Shown here one piece after another: positions 22,309 to 28,755 of a DNA stretch of 33,570 bases. The position numbers and the translations under genes were made by a program. Numbering within the stretch: the first letter of the stretch is position 1; the number at the start of each line of letters is the position of its first letter. Source of the stretch: a virus. A model generated the notes under the pieces. That model saw only the letters and a list, made by a program, of their open reading frames with translations. It searched no databases and was not told the DNA's origin. The stretch lies in IMG/VR virus record IMGVR_UViG_3300009431_001364, positions 1 through 33,570 of that record. One strand, given 5' to 3'.

Positions 22309-23341
22309 GCGAATCCTGACGTACTCGTCCATTCGGAACTTCCGCAACTGCCGACGCAGGTATTTCCACCGCGTCGTGGAAGAGCTGGTCCCGCTGCAGA
22401 CCGACTCCAACCTCCGCATCGGCAGCATCTTTCACGAGTGTCTGGAGCGTTGGGGCCAGCTCGACCTGGAGGGCCAGCCACGCGACGAGGCAGCGGTCCA
22501 CGAGATCCTGGCCCATATCGACCAGTCGTACCCCAACCGCGCCGGGGACCCCGAGCAGAACCGCCAGTGGCACCTCATCCGCTCCATGTTCCTCGGGTAC
22601 ACCCGTCAGTACGCGGTGGAGCCGTTCCGGGTGTTGGCCGTCGAGAAGACCTTCGACTGCCCCATCATCAACCCGGTCACAGGGTATCCCTCCCGCTCCT
22701 TTCGCATGGCCGGCAAGGTCGATGGGCTCGTGCAGATGAAGGAGACCGGGGAGTTCTTCATCATCGAGCACAAGACCGCTGCCCAGATCACCGGCGACTA
22801 CATCGAGCGGCTCCCCCTGGATTTCCAGGTTCTGCTCTACGCGAACTACCTGGCCCGGGCCATGGGAATCACCATCGCGGGTGTGATCTACGACGTGGTG
22901 GGTAAGGCCCAGCTCAAGCAGAAGCAGGGAGAGACCGAGGAGGAGTTCGGAGCTCGGAGGGCAGAACTCCTCGCGAAGTCGAAGACCGGCAAGACCTCCG
23001 CCAAGCGCCGGATGCCAGAGGCCGACGAAGACTACCAGGAGCGGCTGGCAGAGAAGTACCGCGACTCTGCGATGTTCCACCGGGAGATCCTCTACGTGTC
23101 CCAGTCCGACATCGACGACGTCATTGCCGAGGTGTGGGATCTCACTCAGCAGCTCTTGCGGGCCTACCATGACGGCCGCTGGTATCGCAACGACAGCATG
23201 TGCTTCCACTACGGCCGCCCCTGCCCCTACTTCCCGCTGTGTCGCTCCGGGGGCAACCCCAACCTGCTGGAGAACCTCTACGAGAGGAAATCCGCGCACA
23301 TCGAACTCGCAACCAACGGCGATGAGTCGCCGGCTTTCTAA
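22301..23341 (+). CDS. PD-(D/E)XK exonuclease, Cas4/AddB-like with Fe-S cysteines
   Basis: A 346-residue RecB-family nuclease. Active-site residues: His 45 in GSIFHECLERW, Asp 141 in GKVDGLV, Glu 156 and Lys 158 in IIEHKTA, and the QxxxY helix at Gln 176/Tyr 180 (FQVLLYANY). One Cys before the core (Cys 17, FRNCRRRYF) and three after (Cys 301, 308, 314; CFHYGRPCPYFPLC) match the four-Cys iron-sulphur arrangement of Cas4 and AddB. It would resect DNA ends to give single strands for annealing or recombination. AAGGAGG lies 9 nt before ATG 22301; the open frame upstream is the other gene's shadow. It is followed by Sak4-like and ssDNA-binding genes, making a recombination cassette. Confidence 0.88.
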   Translation: MGKRILTYSSIRNFRNCRRRYFHRVVEELVPLQTDSNLRIGSIFHECLERWGQLDLEGQPRDEAAVHEILAHIDQSYPNRAGDPEQNRQWHLIRSMFLGYTRQYAVEPFRVLAVEKTFDCPIINPVTGYPSRSFRMAGKVDGLVQMKETGEFFIIEHKTAAQITGDYIERLPLDFQVLLYANYLARAMGITIAGVIYDVVGKAQLKQKQGETEEEFGARRAELLAKSKTGKTSAKRRMPEADEDYQERLAEKYRDSAMFHREILYVSQSDIDDVIAEVWDLTQQLLRAYHDGRWYRNDSMCFHYGRPCPYFPLCRSGGNPNLLENLYERKSAHIELATNGDESPAF

Positions 23342-23353
23342 GGAGATCCAACC

Positions 23354-24088
23354 ATGGGAGTCCTACCAGACAAGAAGACACCGACGAAGACCAGCCCGGC
23401 AGACCTGACGATGCTGTTGTACGGGGCGCAGAAGCTGGGGAAGTCCACCCTCTGCTCCCACGCGGACGGAGCGTTGTTCCTGGCCACGGAGCCGGGACTG
23501 AACCACCTGGAGGTCTTCCAGGTGCCTGTCTCGAGCTGGGAGGAGCTGCTGGGGGCACTGTCTGATGTGGCGAAGGGGGACCACTCGTTCCGCACCGTCA
23601 TCATCGACACCATCGACAACGCGTACAAGTTCTGCACCGAGTACGTGTGCGCGCAGCATGGCGTCAAGCATCCCAGCGACCTCTCGTACGGCAAGGGATA
23701 CGCGCTCGTGAACAACGAGTTCCACCGGGTCATCAACAAGATGGCCCTGCTCCCCTACGGTCTGATCATGACCAGCCATGCCCATGAGAAGGAGGTCGAG
23801 AATCGCGACGGAAAGTACACCAAGGTGATGCCCACGCTCCCGGACGGAGCCCGCAAGATCCTGTTGGGGTTCGTGGACATCATCCTCTTCTGCGACCTCG
23901 AGACCGACACGGACGCGGAAGGGGAGACCACCTACCGGAGGGTGCTGCGCGCCAGGCCCAACAAGCACTTCGAGGCCGGGGACCGGACGGGCAAGCTGCC
24001 CGCCGTTCTGCCGATGGACTACGCGGCCTTCGCCGCAGCCCTGGACGGGGAGCGCCTCCGCCCGGGAAAGACAACCGACAGCCAGTAG
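23354..24088 (+). CDS. Sak4-like / AAA_24 phage ATPase
   Basis: A 244-residue RecA-fold ATPase with Walker A GAQKLGKST (24-32), Walker B-like TVIIDTIDNA (81-90) and a later LIMTSHAHEKEV, the pattern of phage nucleotide-binding proteins (AAA_24) that include the single-strand annealing protein Sak4. With the preceding nuclease and the following DUF669 protein it would form an exonuclease-annealase-SSB set for recombination. AAGGAG is 8 nt before the ATG. The spacing of 12 nt on both sides indicates one transcript. The P-loop and acidic residues are intact. Confidence 0.82.
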   Translation: MGVLPDKKTPTKTSPADLTMLLYGAQKLGKSTLCSHADGALFLATEPGLNHLEVFQVPVSSWEELLGALSDVAKGDHSFRTVIIDTIDNAYKFCTEYVCAQHGVKHPSDLSYGKGYALVNNEFHRVINKMALLPYGLIMTSHAHEKEVENRDGKYTKVMPTLPDGARKILLGFVDIILFCDLETDTDAEGETTYRRVLRARPNKHFEAGDRTGKLPAVLPMDYAAFAAALDGERLRPGKTTDSQ

Positions 24089-24100
24089 CAGGAGAAGACC

Positions 24101-24571
24101 ATGACAGACGACAGAGACAACGTGTTCGACCTGGAGCAGTTCGACGATAACTATGCCACCGCCAAGCCAGACTTCGGCGGAGAGGGCGTGGACCTGCCGG
24201 ATGGCAAGTACCAGATGATCGTCGAGAAGGCGGAGCTGCAGAAATCCACCAAGGGCAACGCCATGCTGGTGTGGCGGATGCGGGTACTGGGGCCGCGCTA
24301 CGCTGGGGCGAAGCACTGGCACCGCAACATGATCGTCACCCGGAAGAACATCGACTGGCTCAAGCGGGATCTGGTGCTGGCCGGCCTCGAACTGGCCAAG
24401 CTGTCCGACCTCGAGAAGCGCGCCGGGGAGTTGGTTGACGTGGTCCTGGAAGTCCAGCTCAAGACCAAGGGCGACAGGCAGAACAGCTACGTCAACAAGC
24501 GGGTCCGCAACTCGGAAGGAGCGCAGGGTGCCCCGAATCCTGTGGCTTCGGACGACGATTTCCCCTTCTGA
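24101..24571 (+). CDS. DUF669-type ssDNA-binding-like protein
   Basis: A 156-residue protein. The core (LPDGKYQMIVEKAELQKST, NAMLVWRMRVLGPRYAG, HWHRNMIV, LDLEKRAGELVDVVLEVQL-like region) is that of DUF669 proteins, phage proteins with an OB-like fold usually encoded next to Sak4/RecA-type annealases. The acidic C-terminal tail DDDFPF is strikingly like the tail of bacterial SSB (DDDIPF), which recruits repair enzymes. AGGAG precedes the ATG. Its stop overlaps the next frame. A role as phage SSB is inference from context and tail. Confidence 0.8.
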   Translation: MTDDRDNVFDLEQFDDNYATAKPDFGGEGVDLPDGKYQMIVEKAELQKSTKGNAMLVWRMRVLGPRYAGAKHWHRNMIVTRKNIDWLKRDLVLAGLELAKLSDLEKRAGELVDVVLEVQLKTKGDRQNSYVNKRVRNSEGAQGAPNPVASDDDFPF

Positions 24572-24585
24572 TGCCGGAGGACGCC

Positions 24586-25017
24586 ATGGCCCCGATGACC
24601 ATCGCCATCGACACGCGGGAGCAGCTCCCCTTCGAGTTCTCGTCTGGAGTCGCTGTCGTCCGCGCGACCCTGAAGACCGGCGACTATTCACTCGTGGGGA
24701 TGGAAGATCAGGTGGCGTTCGAGCGCAAGAGCCTCGACGATCTGGTCAGCTCCGTCATCCACGATAGGAAGCGGTTCGGCGCGGAGCTGGCCCGCCTGGT
24801 TCCCATGAAGCACCGGGCGGTGGTCGTCGAGGCCGACGTGGGCGATGTCGTCAACCGCCGCTATCGCAGCGAGGCCCACCCCAACGCCGTGCTGGCCGCG
24901 GCAAACTCGATCTTCCTCCACTACGGGGTACCCGTCTTCTTCTGGGGCGATCGGCCCCACGCCCGGCTCCTCCTCGAGGACCTCCTCTCCCGCATCTGGA
25001 AGGGGCGCAAATCGTGA
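24586..25017 (+). CDS. ERCC4-domain nuclease
   Basis: A 143-residue minimal ERCC4/XPF-type nuclease: IDTREQ (8-13), TGDYSLV (31-37) and FERKSLDDL (45-53) supply the G-D-x(n)-E-R-K-x3-D active site. No helicase or HhH domain is fused. XPF-family nucleases cut branched DNA next to duplex/single-strand junctions; in phages short versions are found in recombination cassettes. I prefer ATG 24586 because GGAGG lies 5 nt upstream; ATG 24571, which overlaps the DUF669 stop, is an alternative adding five residues. The next gene (RecD2 N-half) starts within its stop. Confidence 0.85.
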   Translation: MAPMTIAIDTREQLPFEFSSGVAVVRATLKTGDYSLVGMEDQVAFERKSLDDLVSSVIHDRKRFGAELARLVPMKHRAVVVEADVGDVVNRRYRSEAHPNAVLAAANSIFLHYGVPVFFWGDRPHARLLLEDLLSRIWKGRKS

Positions 25018-25940
25018 GGACAGAGCCCACCATGCAACCCGCCTCCGTTACCCTCCGCGGCCGCATTGAGAGGGTCTTCTTCTCGGGGCCGAAGTTCACA
25101 GCCGGTCTCGTCGAGAGCGAAAGCGGCACCATTCGCTTCGCCGGCCCATTCGCTGTGGCCGAGGACGATGCCGTCGTCTTCGAAGGGAAGTACGAGAGAA
25201 CCAAGTGGGGACTCCAGCTCAAGGTCCACAAGTACAAGCCGGATCTCAAGCTCGACGCCCACGGTTTGATGCGCTTCCTGGCCGGCAGCAAGCGGTTCAA
25301 AGGGGTCGGAGAGGTCCGGGCTCGGGAGTTGGTCCAGCGGTTCGGTGAGGACTTCGACCGTATCGTGGTGGAGGCTCCGGAGCGTCTCATGGAGGTGCGG
25401 GGAATCACCCGAGACGTCGCAAATGGGGTGCGGGAGGAATGGCTCAGGCGGAGGCAGCAGGCCCACGCCATCTCATTCCTGGCGGCCTTCGGCCTCACCC
25501 CGTTCCAAGTGGACAAGCTCCTCGAGGTGTTCGGGGATTCCGCGGTTCGCGTTGTCCAGGAGAATCCCTACGTTCTCATGGAGAAGGTGGACGGATTCGG
25601 GTTCCGGCGCGCAGACGATGTGGCGCTCAAGACGGGCGTTGCCAGGGACAACCCCCATCGCGTTCGGGCAGGCCTGTTCTACGCGGTGCAGAAGGCCTCG
25701 GAGGATGGCCACACCTGCCAGCTCAGGACCGATCTTCTACGGCAGGCCGTCGAGATGCTCATGCTGGATTCGAACAACGCGTTTTCTCTGGTGGAGGGCT
25801 CGCTCGGCACCTTGGTCTCGGAGAAGGAGCTGGTCGAGTTTCCTGGGCGGGATGGCAACACCTATGTCTCCCTCGCCAGACTCCATCGCATGGAGACCTA
25901 CATTGCTGGCGTCTTCGTCCGATGGGGGGCTGAGCGATGA
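25014..25940 (+). CDS. RecD2-type helicase, N-terminal OB/HhH half (split gene)
   Basis: A 308-residue protein matching the non-motor half of RecD2: an OB-like N-terminus (VTLRGRIERVFFSG, FAGPFAVAEDDAVVFEGKY), tandem helix-hairpin-helix elements (FKGVGEVRARELV, LMEVRGITRDVANGV, FLAAFGLTPFQVDKLLEVFG), then NPYVLMEKVDGFGFRRADDVA and VRAGLFYAV, GHTCQLR. It ends with GNTYVSLARLHRMETYIAGV, the linker that in RecD2 directly precedes the motor; no P-loop follows. The matching motor is at 15899-17125 on the other strand. Probable GTG start at 25014 (GTGA overlap, AAGGGG upstream); ATG 25032 is an alternative. It would bind DNA and could complement the motor in trans. Confidence 0.85.
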   Translation: MRTEPTMQPASVTLRGRIERVFFSGPKFTAGLVESESGTIRFAGPFAVAEDDAVVFEGKYERTKWGLQLKVHKYKPDLKLDAHGLMRFLAGSKRFKGVGEVRARELVQRFGEDFDRIVVEAPERLMEVRGITRDVANGVREEWLRRRQQAHAISFLAAFGLTPFQVDKLLEVFGDSAVRVVQENPYVLMEKVDGFGFRRADDVALKTGVARDNPHRVRAGLFYAVQKASEDGHTCQLRTDLLRQAVEMLMLDSNNAFSLVEGSLGTLVSEKELVEFPGRDGNTYVSLARLHRMETYIAGVFVRWGAER

Positions 25941-26131
25941 CGACCACCCTTGTCCGCGAAATCGCAGACCTCCTTGTCCTCGGCTACCTCCGCTATCGCA
26001 AGCGCCAAGCCCGCAAATGCGTGGTCGAGAAAGAGGCGCCCCGGGCGGAGAACCCCCTTGATGATGTCGCCCCCGAAGGGAGGGTACCCCTGCCGGAGAA
26101 TCGAACTCCGGAGAACGGGGGGAAGCCATGA
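25937..26131 (+). CDS. Small hypothetical protein, 64 aa
   Basis: The ATG overlaps the stop of the RecD2 N-half (ATGA) and the stop overlaps the next start (ATGA), the same coupling seen across this operon, which is the main support. The N-terminus is hydrophobic-basic (TTTLVREIADLLVLGYLRYRKRQARK) and the rest is Pro/Glu-rich and probably disordered. Not recognised; a short membrane-associated or amphipathic helix is possible. Confidence 0.5.
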   Translation: MTTTLVREIADLLVLGYLRYRKRQARKCVVEKEAPRAENPLDDVAPEGRVPLPENRTPENGGKP

Positions 26132-26619
26132 ACGACGGAAACAGCAGCAGCAAGGGTAGGGAGGGGATTCTGCGCCAGCTCGCGGAGCTGGACGACCTGC
26201 CCACCGACGAACTCAAGGCCCGGTGGCGGGCCCTGTACGGGAAGGAGCCGCCGCGGTTCAATCGGCAGTTCCTCATCAAGAGATTGGCCTACCGTATCCA
26301 GGAACTGACCTATGGCGGGATGCCCGACGAACTGCGGGACCGGATGGACCGGCTGCTTGAGGCCGAGGGTTACAACGAGCTGGGCGTGAAGGTGCGGGAC
26401 CGGAAGCCGGCGACCGACAGGCCCATCCCGGGCACGATGTTCATCCGGGAATGGGAAGGAGAGCGGCACGAGGTGACGGTGCGCGAGGACTGCTTCGAGT
26501 ATCGCAGCATGCCGTATCGGTCCCTGTCGGCCATCGCCAGGAAGATCACCGGCACCCGATGGAACGGACCGGCGTTCTTCGGACTGCGCAAGGCTGGGGG
26601 AGCCCATGGAACGAAGTAG
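26128..26619 (+). CDS. DUF2924 protein
   Basis: A 163-residue DUF2924-family protein: LRQLAELDDLPTDELKARWR, PPRFNRQFLIKRLAYRIQEL, then PIPGTMFIREWEGERHEV, FEYRSMPYRSLSAIARKITG and TRWNGPAFFGL. The second half resembles a small DNA-binding-like module repeated in restriction and recombinase-associated proteins. Family members nearly always precede a serine recombinase in phages and integrative elements, as here, where the two genes overlap by 14 bp. It may assist or regulate recombination, but the family has no established function. Confidence 0.85.
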   Translation: MNDGNSSSKGREGILRQLAELDDLPTDELKARWRALYGKEPPRFNRQFLIKRLAYRIQELTYGGMPDELRDRMDRLLEAEGYNELGVKVRDRKPATDRPIPGTMFIREWEGERHEVTVREDCFEYRSMPYRSLSAIARKITGTRWNGPAFFGLRKAGGAHGTK

Positions 26620-28621
26620 CCTGCAGATCGCAGAATCATCCCCTGAGACACGGCCCCAGATCCGATGCGCCATCTACACTCGAAAGTCCACGGATGAGAA
26701 CCTCGACTCGGATTTCAACTCCTTGGACGCGCAGCGCGAGGCCGGGGAGAACTACATCCGGTCACAGCAGCACGAGGGATGGGTAGCACTGGCTGGCAGG
26801 TATGACGACGGCGCGTACTCAGGGGCCACTCTGGAGCGACCTGCGCTGAAACGCCTGATGACCGACGTCCGCGCCGGCCGGCTCGATACCATCGTGGTCT
26901 ACAAGATCGACCGGCTCTCCCGGTCCCTGATGGACTTCACCAAGCTGGTGGAGCAGCTGGAGCGGCACAAGGTCTCCCTGGTCGCAGTGACCCAGCAGTT
27001 CAACACCACGACCAGCATGGGTAGGCTCACGCTGAACATCCTCCTGAGCTTCGCGCAGTTCGAGAGGGAGGTCTGCGCGGAGCGCATCCGGGACAAGATC
27101 GCGGCAGAGAAACGGCGCGGTCGATATCTCGGCGGGGTGCCCCCACTGGGGTACGACGTCGACCGCGAGCGGAAACTGTTGCTTGTGAATCCTGAAGAGG
27201 CCGCGCTGGTGCGCCTGATCTTCCGGCGATTCCTGCAGCTCGGATCCGTGGTCGCCCTCATCAAGGAACTGAACGAGAAGGGGCACACTACGAAATCGTG
27301 GACCACGAAGAAGGGCAAGGTCCGCCCTGGCGTCCCCTGGAACAAGAACCACGTCTACCGGCTGCTGAACAACCCCATCCTCATCGGCCTGATCCCGCAC
27401 AAAGACAAGACGTTCCCAGGCCAGCACGAGGCCATCATCGAGAAGTCCTTGTGGGATGAAGTGCAGGAGAGCCTCAACGACGGGGGCCAGCGCGCCCGGG
27501 CCAACGCGACCAGGTCGAAGACGCCCGCGATGCTGAAAGGCGTCATCCGGTGCGGGCACTGCGGCACCAGCATGGGGATTACCTTCACTCGCAAGAACGG
27601 CCGGACTTACCGGTACTACCTCTGCGACCGGGCCAACAAGAACGGGTACGACGCCTGCCCCGTGAAAAGTGTCCCCGCCGGCGACGTCGAGAAAGCGGTC
27701 ATGATGCAGGTGCGTCGGGTCTTCCAGGCACCTGAAATCCTGGTCGAGGCGCTGACCTGCATTCAGAAACGGGAAGGAGAAGAACATGGTCGACTGGCCG
27801 CGGAGCGGGACGCGCTGCAGGCCGAGATCGCTACGACCAAGGCCAACGCCCAAAGGCTTATCGCCAGCCATCTGGGCGGAGACGATGGCGGCACATTCGT
27901 CTCCGAGGAGATCGCCCGTATGGAGCGTACCGTCGAGGATCTCAACCGCAAGCTGCGGATGGTCACGGCCGAGCTCGACATGCTGGAGCGTACACCGACC
28001 ACCGAGGCCCGGCTCATGGAGGAGCTCCAGGTCCTCGACCGCATCTGGGACGAGCTCTTCCCTGCGGAGAGGGAACGCCTCATCCGTTTGGTAGTGGACA
28101 GTCTCACCGTGAACTCGGATGGATTGCTCCTGGTGCTGCGGGCGGATGGGCTGGGGAGCCTGATGGCGGAGTTAGGGACGATGGAGGCGGCGCTGGAATC
28201 AGGGGGTACGAAGGGACGCAGGCCAAAGCGCGGCCAGCCACGGGCCGAGGTCGACGCCGACGCAGGCCGGATCACCCTGCGCTTACCGATGAAGTTCAAG
28301 AGGAAGGCTGGGCGCAAGCAGGTGATCCTGCCTGATGAGGCAGGGGTTCATTCGGAGCACTCTCCGGTGCAGGGCGCTTTGGCCATCGCTGTTGCCCGTG
28401 CGCATCGCTGGCTGCAGCTCCTCGAGGACGGGCGATTCTCATCGCTCAGCGAGTTGGCCGAGGCCGTGGGCATGGACCCGTCCCTGCTCCGTCGGCACCT
28501 CAATTTGACCCTACTGAGTCCGAGAATGGCGAGGCGGGTGCTGGATGGGACGGAGCCGGAGGGGTGGTCGAGGCGTGGGTTGAGTCGAGACGTCCCTATG
28601 CAATGGGACCTGCAGTCCTAA
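26606..28621 (+). CDS. Large serine recombinase
   Basis: A 671-residue protein. The resolvase domain has catalytic Ser 28 (IYTRKSTDE), SLDAQRE (39-45) and the conserved YKIDRLSRS (99-107); the recombinase domain follows (VPPLGYDVD, NNPILIG), then a zinc ribbon with Cys 316, 319, 340, 351, a coiled coil (~390-470) and a C-terminal HTH (FSSLSELAEAVGMDPSLLRR, around 577-596). This is the standard large serine integrase layout with a long C-terminus; all key residues are present. It can integrate or excise DNA between att sites. It is the last gene of the rightward operon and is coupled to DUF2924. A second, tyrosine-type recombinase is encoded in the same window. Confidence 0.93.
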   Translation: MERSSLQIAESSPETRPQIRCAIYTRKSTDENLDSDFNSLDAQREAGENYIRSQQHEGWVALAGRYDDGAYSGATLERPALKRLMTDVRAGRLDTIVVYKIDRLSRSLMDFTKLVEQLERHKVSLVAVTQQFNTTTSMGRLTLNILLSFAQFEREVCAERIRDKIAAEKRRGRYLGGVPPLGYDVDRERKLLLVNPEEAALVRLIFRRFLQLGSVVALIKELNEKGHTTKSWTTKKGKVRPGVPWNKNHVYRLLNNPILIGLIPHKDKTFPGQHEAIIEKSLWDEVQESLNDGGQRARANATRSKTPAMLKGVIRCGHCGTSMGITFTRKNGRTYRYYLCDRANKNGYDACPVKSVPAGDVEKAVMMQVRRVFQAPEILVEALTCIQKREGEEHGRLAAERDALQAEIATTKANAQRLIASHLGGDDGGTFVSEEIARMERTVEDLNRKLRMVTAELDMLERTPTTEARLMEELQVLDRIWDELFPAERERLIRLVVDSLTVNSDGLLLVLRADGLGSLMAELGTMEAALESGGTKGRRPKRGQPRAEVDADAGRITLRLPMKFKRKAGRKQVILPDEAGVHSEHSPVQGALAIAVARAHRWLQLLEDGRFSSLSELAEAVGMDPSLLRRHLNLTLLSPRMARRVLDGTEPEGWSRRGLSRDVPMQWDLQS

Positions 28622-28755
28622 CCACGGATGAACTCGTAGATCTCAGTCAGCACCGAGACATCGAAGCCCTGGATTGCTCTGGTATTTCTTGCCCATTTCG
28701 TGTTAATTGAGCACTTAGGCTGGCCTGATCCACCGAAGGTACGCGTAGGGGCACG

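Noticed and set aside
26084-26116. tRNA-like T-arm on the minus strand (stem CCGGAG, loop TTCGATT) suggesting a tRNA 3' end or att site
   Set aside because: No D-arm, no anticodon arm and no CCA; it lies within a coupled coding frame, so a chance hairpin is more likely.
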